This document shows positions 12,101 through 23,766 of a DNA stretch of 64,000 nucleotides, piece by piece. A program made the position numbers and the translations under genes. This stretch comes from Lavandula angustifolia (Eukaryota > Streptophyta > Magnoliopsida > Lamiales > Lamiaceae): contig CM054826.1 in assembly GCA_028984105.1 (NCBI GenBank), positions 11,639,838-11,703,837 on the forward strand, given 5' to 3'. The notes beneath the pieces are model-generated. The model worked only from the letters and a program-made list of their open reading frames with translations, did no database searches and was not told the origin of the DNA. Every line of letters begins with the position of its first letter. Position 1 is the first letter of the stretch.

Positions 12101-15100
12101 TATTCATCTTTCGGTAGTGAAAATGCAGGCGATGTTCACCACAAAACGGAGGTAGTGAATCGTTGTGTGGAGACTTTCTTAAGATGTTTTGCTCGTAAAG
12201 ACCGAAACAATGGAGTCGATGGTTGGCGTATGGGCGGAATATTCGTACAACACCAGTTTTCATCCGACTAAGGGGCTTTCTCCATGCGAGGTGGTGTTCG
12301 AGGTAGGACAACGAGTTTTCAGCCTTGAGGACAAGACTGTTTGGAAGGGTGGAGGAGTTGTTAGAGGCATGCTCGTGAGAAGTAGCGGTGCATGGATCTT
12401 TGGAGAGTTTATTATTAGGATTTATTATTAGGGTTTATTATTTATGATTTATTTCCTTTTATTTAATATTTCCTTTTGCTTAATGATTTACGTAATTAGA
12501 TAGGACTTCTATTATATATATATTAGGTCGAATAGCTTAGGGTTTTATCGAGGGTTTTATTCTCTTTGATCTAGGAACGGCGTTTACGCTTGGCCAGATA
12601 GCTTGTCTATCGTGGGACTACATCTTTGGGTTGGATTTTGCTTTCGTTTATTTAATTTCGTTTTGATTATTATTCTTATTTGTTCTTCGAATTCCTTTAC
12701 TCTAACAAATTGGTCCGACCTGCCGGATGTCAAATACGCGACAACAGACTATGGAATCGCGAATTGATGCGTTGGAGAAGGGATTGAAAGCTATGGACGT
12801 GCGTTTGACTGGGGAGTTATCGAATATAAAGGATTCGATGGCTTCAATTCTCGATTTTTGAAGGACTTGTTGGCGGAGAAAAATAAATCGGGCGAGGGTT
12901 CCGACGGCGGGTCTCCCTTGAACCCTAATTTGGAGGGGCATCAATCGGTGCGACGATCCTGACTGCCCGCTCCTAAAGCGGCGGGCGGTTCGAAAAAGTA
13001 ACTCGTGCGGGGCGCGACCGGTTTCATTACCCATGTTTGACTGAAACGGCGCGGAGGGTTGGCTCACACGCGTGGAGCAATATTTCCATTGCTTAATACA
13101 CCGAGGCGAGTAAGCTGGATGTGGCACTTGTGGCGATGGAAGGTGACGCTCTACCGTGGTTTCAATGGGTACGGACGACCCGGTCCGACCATGGGATGGT
13201 CCGGATTTAAAGCCGGAAATGGTGCGGCGGTTCTCGGCAACCATGAACTCGAGGTTAACTTGCCCGAGGAGTTATGGGCGGTGGATCCGAATTTTACCCG
13301 GAGTGGATTTTACGAGATCGATGAGTATGGAGAGGCGATAACCGAGTGCGCAAAGTGTTGGTACGGTGGCACGACAAATCAATGGAGGACGCAACTTGGT
13401 TGGATGTATCCGGAGTTATGGAGTCGGGTCCAGTATCTCGGCCTGAGGACAAGGCCGTTTGGAAGGAGGAAGGAATTGTTAGAGACGTGGTGTATCGGCG
13501 AAGGAAGAGGAAGAACGGGATCAAGGACAAGGCATCGAGCTTGGAGACATCGGAAGTGGAGGGCACGCAAGGATGCATGGATTCATGTTCGTGCATGGAG
13601 TTAGAGACGTGCATGGATGTAACTATCTAATTAGGGTTTAATATTTATTTTTGGTTTTTGAATAATAGCCCATGTATAAGGTTGGCCGAATATAGGCCAA
13701 GTTTCCTTTATTTCATAGTTTCCTTAATTTCATAAGTTGTTTTAGTATATAATAAGGTGGAGGGGATAGAGATAGATTATCTAGGGTTTTGATATTCTTG
13801 ATCTAGGAACGGCGCTCGTCGCTTGGCCGAAGAATTAATTCTTCGTGGGACTCGGTTTGAGTATTATTTACTTTTCGTTATTGAACTTTATTTCTATTAT
13901 TCTTCAATTTGTTCTTCGTATCCCTTTACTCTAACAAATAATTGTTAGAGACGTGGTGTATCGGCGAAGGAAGAGGAAGAACGGGATCAAGGACAAGGCA
14001 TCGAGCTTGGAGACATCGGAAGTGGAGGGCACGCAAGGATGCATGGATTCATGTTCGTGCATGGAGTTAGAGACGTGCATGGATGTAACTATCTAATTAG
14101 GGTTTAATATTTATTTTTGGTTTTTGAATAATAGCCCATGTATAGGGCTGGCCGAATATAGGCCAAGTTTCCTTTATTTCATAGTTTCCTTAATTTCATA
14201 AGTTGTTTTAGTATATAATAAGGTGGAGGGGATAGAGATAGATTATCTAGGGTTTTGATATTCTTGATCTAGGAACGGCGCTCGTCGCTTGGCCGAAGAA
14301 TTAATTCTTCGTGGGACTCGGTTTGAGTATTATTTACTTTTCGTTATTGAACTTTATTTCTATTATTCTTCAATTTGTTCTTCGTATCCCTTTACTCTAA
14401 CATACACACAGTGAAAGAGATTGAAGTATTTCAGGTGAAGACTAATCAAATTGCAGCTGCTTTAGCTTTTTTGCTCTTGGAACCTAGATTACATATTGGT
14501 TATTTCTCTTGAACCAACTTTCACATATGAAATACCAATTTTTTTGTCCAGTATTGAGTTTAATGAATAACCATGTACTCAGAAATAACCTTTGTGGTGG
14601 TATTATTTTCTTTGTTTGTATTTAACTAAGTTTTTGGTCCCAGATTCTTGGATCAGATATTCCATCTGCAAATTCTTCTCTTCCATCGAATTTCCAGCCT
14701 GCAGATGGCCGCTTTGTTGAGGGAACTGTAGAGTATGTAAATGATGACCCAAATCTCTTATTGAATGCTGGTGACCCACACCGTGAAACTGAGCAGCATA
14801 AGGACAAGAACTCGTATGATTTACCCGCTCCATATGCTATGGACGTAAGAGCTGTTAAACATGAGTTCATTGGTGAATCCAGCAATTCTGGGGTTTCAGA
14901 TTACTTGGATTTCTTACTTGATGAACCATTCCAAGAGAATCTTAATGACCTTCCATATAGCAATGAGGGCTTCATTGAAGCCAGCGATTTATCACATCCG
15001 GTTGAAACTAACGCCGCCCCTCTTGACATGCTTGAGGAGTATCTTACATTCTATGATGCCAATGATGACAACTCACAGGACTTTGCATATGATTCTTTAA

Positions 15101-15874
15101 CAATGCTGGGAAGCGAGGACCTTATTTCCGGTCAACTGTTGTTTCCTCCTGAGGTAATGCTAATCTTTAGATTCATTGGGTTTCTGAGCTCACTTGACAT
15201 AAAGTTCTTTAACCTCGTTCCATTATTACAGGAACCGCAAGTTGGAGGAGAGCAATCTGCTTTACCCAATGAACAATCTCTCAACGATGGTGCTGATGCT
15301 GCATGTCCATCTGATAATCTGGACTCTTCCAAATATGAATCAGGTACTAATAGTGACCCTATGTTTGATCAGTCATGTTCTTACTGCTGCTTGCTTATTT
15401 CCATCGTTTGTCGGCCTGTCGGCCTGTCTTGTGGTAGTCACATGCCCAACTAACTTGGTTTTGTCGCGTGTTGCAGATTTCGAGTATCCATTCCTCAAAC
15501 AGGCCAGCCACATGTTGGGCAGCATCCCTGCTCCTTCGGCCTTGGCTGCGGAGTTTCCTTCAAAAGATGTGGTGCATCGCCACAATTCTATATACCAGCC
15601 TTCTACTTCAGTTCATGTCACTGCTGGCATGATTCAAATAAGGAATTTGTCTGGTGATAGCAGCGGGGAAGACCAGTTACTGGCCAAGCCGGGGAACCTC
15701 AAACTTGTTCTTTCATTTGGCTTTTCACAGCGCGAAGATGGTTCTGCACATCTGGAGTCGAGCTTCAAGACGGTGCCTGCACTGTCGAGGGGTTGGTTCT
15801 GCTTCATGTTCTTCTGGGTCCTCCTTGTGCTCTCCATCAGCTACAAAATAAGTAGCTGTATTTGCGCAAAGTGA
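9147..15874 (+). CDS. Membrane-tethered NAC transcription factor (ANAC078/ANAC053 type)
   Basis: Six exons with matching codon phase: 9147-9324, 10020-10297, 10759-10947, 14644-15153, 15232-15343 and 15477-15874, giving about 554 aa. Residues 13 to about 165 form the NAC DNA-binding domain (LAPGFRFHPTDEELV, then EPWDLS, RDLEWYFF, TEKGYWKTTGKDR and WVMHEYRL). The acidic middle is the usual activation region. The C terminus has the conserved VHVTAGMIQIRNL block and ends in a single transmembrane helix (WFCFMFFWVLLVLSISY) just before the stop. This matches the NTL class that is anchored in membranes and released by proteolysis; Arabidopsis ANAC053/ANAC078 activate proteasome genes under proteotoxic stress. 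Length fits the family (ANAC078 about 567 aa). Intron 3 is 3.7 kb because of an LTR composite, but every exon stays open, so the gene looks functional. Confidence 0.9.
10361..10507. repeat. Three 49-bp tandem repeats in NAC intron 2
   Basis: A unit starting GAGTTTGTAGAAGAAAAAGA repeats three times at 10361, 10410 and 10459 with very few differences. It lies entirely within intron 2 of the NAC gene. Near-identity suggests a recent expansion. Confidence 0.9.
11646..12358 (+). pseudogene. Deleted Gypsy internal remnant 1 (gag start plus integrase end)
   Basis: Begins right after LTR1 with AATTGGTCCGACC and a gag-like start (TRQQAMESRIDALEKGLK), open for about 120 codons. It then jumps to text resembling the end of a Ty3/Gypsy integrase (WAEYSYNTSFHPTKGLSPCEVVF, near 12225-12300). 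Protease, RT, RNase H and most of integrase are missing, so the element was non-autonomous. Confidence 0.75.
12708..13476 (+). pseudogene. Deleted Gypsy internal remnant 2 (gag plus chromodomain-like end)
   Basis: Starts with the same gag opening as remnant 1 (TRQQTMESRIDALEKGLK) but is frameshifted after about 45 codons. A second gag-like patch near 13100-13190 reads as EGDALPWFQW-type text in broken frames. Near 13340-13450 a stretch VLVRWHDKSMEDATW resembles the chromodomain at the end of chromovirus integrases. No protease or RT remains. Confidence 0.65.
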
Positions 15875-16680
15875 TCTTTCGGTATGCGACCCGCTAACAC
15901 TCTAATACCATCGCATAAGCAACAGATCTCATCCGTATACTCATCGGATGTGCAATTGCTCGTGACCTTTTTCTTTGTCTAGAATTCGATTTTTTAGGAC
16001 AAACAGGACTTCAGCCTTGGAGCAGTCTGGTTGGCTTCTATACTGTTAATGAAGTTACTGCCGAACCAAGAAGTGAATTATGATATACATCCTACTCTAT
16101 GTTATTATTTATTAAAATTTCAGTTTGCGATTTTATCGTTTTTTAACTGAATAACGACGTATAGAATTTGGCATTGGGAATAAATTGGTAGCCTTTTCTG
16201 TATGTGTAAGACTGAGTATTTATGACGTTTCAGAACAACATTATCATCTTCACTTTATGAGATGGTTGTAGATTGTAAACAGTATAAAATCTAGTAAAGT
16301 TAATCCTTCCTATAAACAAAGTTGAAACTTTATTGTAATCGATGCCAGAAGGTAAAAAAATAAAAATTACTAACAAAATCAAGCCAAAAATTTTAAGAAC
16401 ATGTATGGTAGTGCAGGCAGAACAGATTACAAGACAGGGCAAAGTGAAGTTTGTCTTTCCTTAAATAAAAACTAACCTTTCGCCTTCTAGATAAAAGGAT
16501 TCCTTCTACCGGCATAGATAGTGCAGAGCTCTCTCAAGTAAATGTGTAATTATACCCTCCCTTCTATCAAGTTCACAGTTACAAACAAACAAGTTTCTAT
16601 TTTTTTCCAGAATGTCAAAATAAGATCCAGAAAGAGGTATATCTTAACAAGATCAGACGAGAAATTTGAGCAGTGCAGCA
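15875..16680. other. Intergenic space between convergent NAC and KH genes
   Basis: Presumed 3' untranslated regions of the NAC gene (plus) and the KH gene (minus). AT-rich, with no coding frame matching a known family and no repeat recognised. Confidence 0.5.
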
Positions 16681-19600
16681 TCACTGCTGCTCATTAACTG
16701 AAGCAACTTTCCGGGATATCATCGACTCGGCTATATTAATAGCTCTTTGAGACCCTGTGATGGTAACTTTCCTGCAAGAAGAATAAGGGTATGTATTGAT
16801 TATGCTGCCATTAGCTTCCTACGGAACGTTAGTGTACGTACCTATCTGATGTCCCAGACATGAAATCGCCCCTCTCAGATATCTTTATCCTAGCTCCACT
16901 AAGCTGCAGTATGAAAAGGTATGTAAATACAAAAACAAGCAAAGGAGAAATTTTGAGACGTGTGTACAGACCTGGCTCATCTCCATAATATTCCTTCCAC
17001 CACGGCCAACAACTATTCCAATGTGTTCATCTGGAATGCCAATAGTTACGGAACCGCTTCTGTCTTCCTGGGACTGCACAAAGAATTTGTTCTTCGTGAA
17101 CTCCTAGAATTCTCATAGCAGTTCATAACGCATGTCTTCTTCAATATCATAATGAAGGAAATAGAATACTCAATTACTCATGATCCCAGGACGCAGTAAC
17201 CAATAGCACAAGTTGCATTTGGGCATTTGTATAGTAAGAATCTCTTTTGCAGAGTATAAAATATCAATACATTTACTCTCAAATAATATGGAGGGATAAC
17301 CAACTGCTTTCACTGAGAAAACCTTCCGTATAACTTATAACTTCAGATACCATATTCCATGTAGGCATTTAAATGAGCAAAAATAAATCTCGTAATATGC
17401 AAAAAGAAATAGCTCAAGGATCGAAAGGGTAGATGAGGGTAAACTTCCAGAAAAATCATATCAGCAGAAAGTAGCTTATAAGAAACAAGTGTGTTTCAGA
17501 AAATAACCTTGTTTGGAAACCTGTTATTCTGAAACTTCCCCCCACCTCCTGCGCCATTAGGTCCATAGTTCATCCCATTGTATGCCATTGCTGAAATGGA
17601 GTTCACATCAACAGCTACATATGGGATTTGTTATGCGCTGGGTAGTTTCAAGATAATTGCTACGATGACTGCCATGCTAGAAGCATAAAACTATGACTAT
17701 TGATTTTATTTGTCGTGTTTTCTTCTAATTTTTTTCTCCCAAAACATATACAAACATGCATAAGAGCTTATTTGCTCAATGAATAAGATATGTACGTGGA
17801 ACAATACCAACATATGGAAATTGAGGGGAAAAAGTTGAGAGAACAATACCAGCATACGGAAATGGAGCATTGACAGACTGCTGATAATGTTGATCCTCCA
17901 CCAATTTCTGTAGGATGAGTTCAACTGCTCGCATTTGTTCATCTAATGCACCACCCACAGTAACTAACCTATCATGCAAGCCAGGGTAGAAGTTGTCTTG
18001 GGGAGAAATTTTAATGCTAGCTCTTGAGTCTTCAATCAATGACCTGTTTCAACAATTGAATCGAGTCAAAACATAGATTGCATCTACATACTTAATCATG
18101 TCTCTATACTCTACGGTCTTGGGCATTCGATGCATCAGTATGTACAAAACATGTATAATATCTCAGCACTTACGGTACTAACTTTTTTTTCACTTATCAT
18201 ATGAACGCATCCAAACACCAACTTGTTAGCTAATCTCGACTATTAGTTACATAAAAAGAAGCAATTTTGGTCTGTTAAGGTTCTGGGCCTATACGAGTCC
18301 TTGAGCAAACAACTAGACCAGCATACCCAAATTCTCTCTGCACGCCTTAGTACAATATTTTTGGGTTGTAATTTCATTAAACTTTGGGATTCTATTAAAC
18401 TGTTTCAAACCAAACATAAAAAATTTTCCCCAAACTCCAAGTTCAACAAAATAAATAGCACGGTCTATATTAATCTTCAAAATCCTCCTCAATCGATTTG
18501 AATTTTTTAAGGAGATTTATCTCATTCCAAATACTCTAGTTGGACCATCAAGCTCACTGGGTTGATTATTTTTCTGTCCTACTCTCTTCATTTGTGTTTG
18601 GTTCCAGAGAATCTCAACAAACTTCTAGAAGATTTCAATCTCTGTATGATAGACCGTCAAGCTCACTGGGTTGATTATTTTTCTCATTTTCTGTCCTACT
18701 CTCTTCATTTGTGTTTGGTTCCAGAGAATCTCAACAAACTTCTAGAAGATTTCAATCTCTGTATGATAGGTCTTTTGCTAATACCCTGAATCTCAAGAGA
18801 AATTTGGCAATTCAAGGTGTTTGGAGTCTGAGTTCTAATAGAGGGCACTTCTTGAAATTTATTTATTGGCAGTGTTTTGGTAAAAATCATTTTATATGCC
18901 ATGTCTATTGTACTGCACCAGAAGGCTTTTCAGTTACTATGATTTCGTTTTCATTAGGCTCTTGATTTCATGGTCCAACATGAGCTTGCATATTCTCGAT
19001 CAGTAAGCAAATACGTGAACTCAACAATTGATTTGCCAGTCAAGTACAGGAAATATTAAGACATTTTTGACAGAGATAAATACTAAGTGAGTATCATCAG
19101 TAATTTTGTTCATTTGAAGTACAGTATCAGACAGAGAAATTGTAGTCAACAGAACATCTTGGAGAAGGAACTATGAGTTAAGTTGAACATATAGCTATAT
19201 ACGAGCAAATGAGCAATAAAGTTAAGAGTGCTACTTTTTCATGCAGTCAAATAATCTAGCAATGAAATGCTTTTGAGATTAACTGTGTGAAGATGTTCTT
19301 TTGGCAGGAGAAGAAGATACGATACCCAATTTATAAAGTTAGACATAATTGCTACTTACATCCTATTCCACGTATTTAAAAGGGCATGTCTTGACAAAGA
19401 AATAAAATAGACAAACTGACCTTATAATAGCTCCAGCTTTTCCAATTATTCCACCACAAGAGCTATTGGGCACAACCAGTCTAATTTTCAACTCAGGATC
19501 AACCTGACCACCATCCTCCACATAAAACTAATCGAAGTATAAAACATATTCAGTTAGTCAAGAGTAACTTATCTAAATACTCATCTAGAAACACTTAAGC

Positions 19601-20747
19601 ACTGTCCTTACTTCATCCAGTAGTTTAGACATAATGAGATCAAGTGCTTTTAATATGTCGTCAACTCTTCCAGAGACCATAACAACTCTATCAGATGTGC
19701 CAGGAAAGTATTCATAATTGCGCGACAGCTGGATGCGTGCTCCAGATTGTGACTGAATATCATTGATTGTAGAACCACCTTTTCCTATTACAGAACCAGC
19801 TTCAGCATTTGATAAAAGGAACCGAACATGAGTGGTCTTCTCTTCGATATCTGTCCAATTACAGAAACAAGAGAGTTTAACAGATAAATACTGAGTGCTA
19901 TATATGAACCACTGTTAATTAAAGTGATTGGGAAACACTCTTCCAATAAAAATTTCGAAGCATTATAAATTAAACGAATTACTCCCGTCCATATTATGAT
20001 CAGATAAAGTTCCAGTCCTTCCGGATAAGAGTTTTCTCTCTTTTTCCCCTTTCTTTTTCTGTGAATGAGAAGATCACTTTTACCAATCTATTCTCATCAA
20101 ATTAATCATCATCATTTCAAGAAAGAACAGTTTTGGAAAGAATAATTCCATTTTTAAAAACGAGACATCATTGTGTCTGTGACATCCCAGTAAGCAAATG
20201 AAAGCATCCCACTTCATAAAGCAAGGATTTTTTTTTTCCTGCTGATGCGATTGATTAAGAGTACACAATTGTATATAAAAATCTCCTAAATCGATACTGT
20301 TGAGGATAAGGCTGTCCCATAATTCAGTTTCACGAAGATGAGTGAAATATAATCCAATCTCAACATCCAACATCCCGCACTAAGATTACTAATCACGAAA
20401 TAGCAGCGCGAATGTCAGCTCGGATGGACAAAATTACAACGCCAAACCACAATAATGAAATCAAACCTCCTCGCATCACAATTCGAGCTACTACACAACA
20501 AACCAGCTGACGAAAACATAAATTACACAAGGAATCCAAGATTTACCCATTATAACAGATCCGTAGCAACAGATCTTCAGGAATTTAGCATGAATCAAAT
20601 TATCTCCATAAATGTGCATGTAAAACATAAAAAATAAAAAAACGTAGAGGAAGGAGAACCTGGCGGAGGCGGTGATTTGCGCGGAGACGATTGATTCTGC
20701 TGAATCTCGGGTGAGTCCTCCGTGTATGCAGCTTTATCACCTTCCAT
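16681..20747 (-). CDS. BTR1: Three-KH-domain RNA-binding protein, BTR1/Nova-like
   Basis: Eight exons in phase on the minus strand: 20747-20660, 19850-19612, 19527-19421, 18043-17850, 17590-17508, 17073-16972, 16903-16842 and 16771-16681, giving about 321 aa. Three KH domains each carry the G-x-x-G RNA-binding loop: GKGG at residues 52-55, GKAG at about 138-141 and GRGG in the third. The text VRFLLSNAEAGSVIGKGGS, VVPNSSCGGIIGK and ARIKISERGDFMSGTSDRKV follows Arabidopsis BTR1 (At5g04430), which binds viral genomic RNA and limits tomato mosaic virus; its normal targets are less clear. Family proteins are about 330 aa, so this is full length. The start ATG sits in a short Ser/Pro-rich leader. 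Two donor sites 42 bp apart at the end of exon 4 predict in-frame long and short forms. Confidence 0.9.
17808..17850 (-). promoter_or_regulatory. Duplicated in-frame splice donor of BTR1 exon 4
   Basis: On the minus strand the sequence CCATATGTTG/GTATTGTTCC repeats CCGTATGCTG/GTATTGTTCT 42 bp later, so GTATTG donors follow 17850 and 17808. Both keep the same phase; using the second adds 14 residues (GIVLSTFSPQFPYV) between KH2 and KH3. Arabidopsis BTR1 is known as long and short splice forms, which fits. Confidence 0.6.
18544..18769. repeat. Tandem duplication of about 110 bp in BTR1 intron 3
   Basis: The stretch from TCAAGCTCACTGGGTTGATT to TTTCAATCTCTGTATGATAG occurs twice head to tail, the second copy having about 9 extra bases. 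It lies within the 1.4-kb intron. No coding meaning. Confidence 0.85.
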
Positions 20748-20884
20748 TGCCTTGAATTCTTGTATAACTTAGGATGTCAATGAGTACAGCAATGTATATG
20801 TAGAGAGAGAATACAGAGTGTATGGTCAGAGCTTTCGAAATCTAGAGAGAGAATCGAGAGTTGAAAAACCGTGATGTGATTTTT

Positions 20885-20965
20885 TATCGAGACTGGGCTG
20901 ATTTGGGCCTTACATTATAAAGTCTTATGTGAGGTCTAGCCCAACTCACTGGGTTTTAAGCCCAG
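20885..20965 (-). promoter_or_regulatory. Cluster of TGGGCY/RGCCCA (site II) elements upstream of BTR1
   Basis: Within 80 bp upstream of the BTR1 leader lie CTGGGCTG, TTGGGCCT, TAGCCCAA and AAGCCCAG. Such site II motifs bind TCP factors and are common upstream of plant growth and RNA-metabolism genes. Position about 140-220 bp before the start codon fits a core promoter. Function is inferred from the motif. Confidence 0.45.
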
Positions 20966-21351
20966 TTCAACTTAAACCAACTCAAATAGTATATTAAATT
21001 ACGACTAGAGAAATTTAAATAGTGAAAAATATTCCCTTAGCATTCATATGTATAATTAAATCTCTATAAAGTAATAATAATTCTAAACTAAAAGTACATG
21101 AAAAGGATGAAGATATACAGAGGTATTAGTTCAAGTAATTTATGTTATGGAAATATGACAGACATAATTTTTTAGACTATAATAACGAGAATAATATAAT
21201 TATAATATTATATATAAATGAATAAATAATTTAAATAGACAATAATGATGATGAAAATACCTTGAACATTGAGGAGAATATTGATTTTTGTTACAATAGA
21301 ATAAAAACTACCAACTATGTTGGTAGGAGTTTAATGAGAACAAACATCTTA

Positions 21352-21425
21352 GGCAAAAACTTGTGTGCACCATGTTGCACATGCAACATGATCCAATTAT
21401 CCAATTTTGATCCGCTTTGACCCGT
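21352..21425 (+). repeat. Left terminal inverted repeat of the Pack-MULE
   Basis: Pairs with the reverse complement of about 23840-23913 with scattered mismatches. It contains the palindrome ATGTTGCACATGCAACAT near 21371-21388, present also in the right end. Confidence 0.8.
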
Positions 21426-22058
21426 TGACTCGCTTTGACCCGATGATATCAGCATGACATCATTAATAAAAAAAAATTAATTTTTTTTAACATTTTTTTA
21501 TTTTTTTTTACGTTTTTTTCCTCTTTATTTTAAGGACGGGCGTGTCACTTTTTGCTACGGAAGTGTCAATCGTAACAAATAAAAGTGTCAATCGCAACAA
21601 ACAAATTTTTTAATCCTTTTTTTTTGTTTTTTAACGTTTTTTCCCATTTATTTTAAGGACGTGCGTGTCACTCTTTGCATACGAAAGTATCAATTGTAAC
21701 AGACAAAAGTGTTAATCGTAACAAACAATTTTTTTTATTTTTTTTCGATTTTTTTGATAAGTAAGGCGTGTCATTTGTAATGAATAAATGTGTCATTTGT
21801 TTTTTATCCAAAGTGTCAATCATAACAAACAAAAATATCATTTGTATTTGAATAAAGTATCATTTATTGATTATCAATTATTTTTTTTTAAAATACAATT
21901 TGTTTCAAAAAAAAAAGGTCATTTGTTTATGAAAAAAGTATCAATTGTCTATGATGTTTGTGTCAATCATGACAAAATAACGATTGTATGTGTCAATGAT
22001 GAGCATAGTGTCAATTGTCTCTATTGTGCGTGTCAATCATGATAAAAGAATGTGTCAA

Positions 22059-22390
22059 TGAAGAGTAGAGTGTCTGTTTAAGCCGTAATTTACAGTAGAG
22101 AGCAGAGTGTCAATTATATGTGTTATTCGTGTCAATCATGACAAAAGAACGTGTCAATGATGATCGGAGTGTCTTTTTAAGCCATAATTCACAGTAGAGA
22201 ACATAATGTTAATTGTCTCTACTGTGTGTGTCAATCATGATAAAAGAATATGTCAATGATGAGCAGAGTGTTTGTTTAAGACATAATTCATAGTAGAGAG
22301 CAGAGTGTCAATTGTTTCTGCTATGCGTATCAATCACGATAAAAGAACGTGTCAATCACGATAAAAGAACGTGTCACGATAAAATCTTAA
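22059..22390. repeat. Three tandem units of about 105 bp in the Pack-MULE
   Basis: Each unit reads roughly AGAGTGTCTGTTTAAGCC, then a CAGTAGAGAGCAGAGTGTCAA-like stretch, then GTGTCAATCATGATAAAAGA. The core GTGTCAAT also recurs irregularly from about 21540 onward, so the left third of the element is built from this motif. Nothing coding. Confidence 0.7.
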
Positions 22391-23280
22391 CAAACTCAAG
22401 CGAAGGAGCAAAGATACATTTCTAGACGAAAATGCACACAAATTAACATTCAGAAACCATATGGAGCACCAAAATTGTTCAATAATCAAACCAAAAGCAA
22501 ATCCTGTTTCAATTCATCAAAAGAATTCTCAACTGACACCAAAACCAAAAGAAAAAAAAAAAATCGAACAAAAAACAAGTCATGTTGTCGGAATACATTG
22601 CGGAAGATCCTAAGCCTAAGCCTTTTCGGAAGATCCACTAGCTACATTATCAACAGTATCTGCCCATGAAGATCTCATCTTTTCCCCCCAACAACTCTTC
22701 GAAAAATAAAAACGTAAATAAATCAAACTCCAAACTTTCAGTTATCATAAAATTGTAAGAAACTAGATCATGTATCACTCGAACCAAACCAATCTAAGAA
22801 AAACATGCTTCATTCTCCCCTGAGAAACATAAGATGGTATATGAATCAGCATAAAAACAGCAGACCACTTGACAAATGCAATCAAAAGTGGGGAATTAGG
22901 GCACTTGGCAAACAAACAAATTTCTCCTTAAAATGAAAACATATCTGACTTATTCTCTGGTTACCTCAAAGCATATCCGAATGCGTGAGTACCTGAAGTA
23001 GATCAGTTGAAGATTTGATTTTCGGATAATCCTTTTTAAAACACTTCTACTTCTTACTTTTCTACTCCCAATTAATTATTAATTCTCATTTTTTCCCCCA
23101 AAACGTGTGAACGCCCATATCTCCTCTTTTTAAAACAACATAATTTCATTGAATTCTTCTATTCCACCTACAAATTACCATCTCCCCTAGACTCCGATAT
23201 CGACCAATTAAAACAACTATAGTATTTATTACTACTATTTATAGAGCGAGAAAGAGAGATCAGAACCGTTACCAGGAAGT

Positions 23281-23643
23281 ATGGGGAATTACGTTTCTTC
23301 CTGCGCTTTCGTAGCTCCCAAACTGCGAAGCCCTAAGTCGGCGAGGGTGATTGTCCCCAGCGGCGAGATTCGCCAGTTCCGCCACCCGGTCAAGGCGGCG
23401 GAGTTGATGCTCGACGCGCCGAATTTCTTCCTCGTCAACTCCAAATCGTTAACAATCGGCAGACGGTTCTCGCCGCTCGCGACGGATGAAGGAAAATCAT
23501 CTCCCCTTCAAACTTGTTTTTCGATGAGGTCGGTTTCCGGCGAGTCCTCATCGGAGAGAGCGAGGCGGAGGCGGAGAGATCGTGGGCAGAGTGACCGCGG
23601 CGGAGACAGGGAGGACTGTGGAGAGAGAGAGGGGGGGGAGTGA
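23281..23643 (+). CDS. Captured 5' part of a DUF4228 (PADRE) gene
   Basis: An open frame of 120 codons. Residues 1 to about 72 follow the N-terminal half of plant DUF4228/PADRE proteins: MGNYVSSCAF, then ARVIVPSGEIRQFRHPVKAA, ELMLDAPNFFLVNS and IGRRFSPLATDE. From about residue 73 the match stops and an Arg/Ser-rich tail runs into a GA microsatellite. Family members are usually about 150-200 aa, so the C-terminal half was not captured. An upstream TATTTATA (about 23233-23241) and purine-rich leader may be the captured promoter. DUF4228 proteins are small, often stress-induced, with no settled biochemical role. The fragment is open but may not be expressed. Confidence 0.7.
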   Translation: MGNYVSSCAFVAPKLRSPKSARVIVPSGEIRQFRHPVKAAELMLDAPNFFLVNSKSLTIGRRFSPLATDEGKSSPLQTCFSMRSVSGESSSERARRRRRDRGQSDRGGDREDCGEREGGE

Positions 23644-23661
23644 GAAAGAGAGAGAGGGGAG

Positions 23662-23713
<52 letters not shown>

Positions 23714-23766
23714 GAGGGGGGTGAGATGCATAGAGAAAGAGAAAGAGAGGAGAGAGAGAGAAAAGG
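23620..23766. repeat. GA microsatellite inside the Pack-MULE
   Basis: Nearly pure (GA)n with short G interruptions, ending the captured DUF4228 frame. It generates several long low-complexity reading frames on both strands that are not genes. Confidence 0.95.

Larger units (their letters stand above)
11214..14402 (+). mobile_element. Composite of four Gypsy LTRs with one outer target duplication
   Basis: Four LTRs beginning TGTTAGAG and ending CTCTAACA lie in direct order: 11214-11645, 12359-12707, 13477-13936 and 13943-14402. The whole block is flanked by the same 5 bp, TACAC, at 11209-11213 and 14403-14407. Two internal remnants are heavily deleted (11646-12358 and 12708-13476). The last two LTRs are 460 bp each, almost identical and separated by only 6 bp. 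LTR1 joins the start of the 460-bp LTR type to the end of the LTR2 type. It sits in intron 3 of the NAC gene, in the same direction. Confidence 0.85.
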
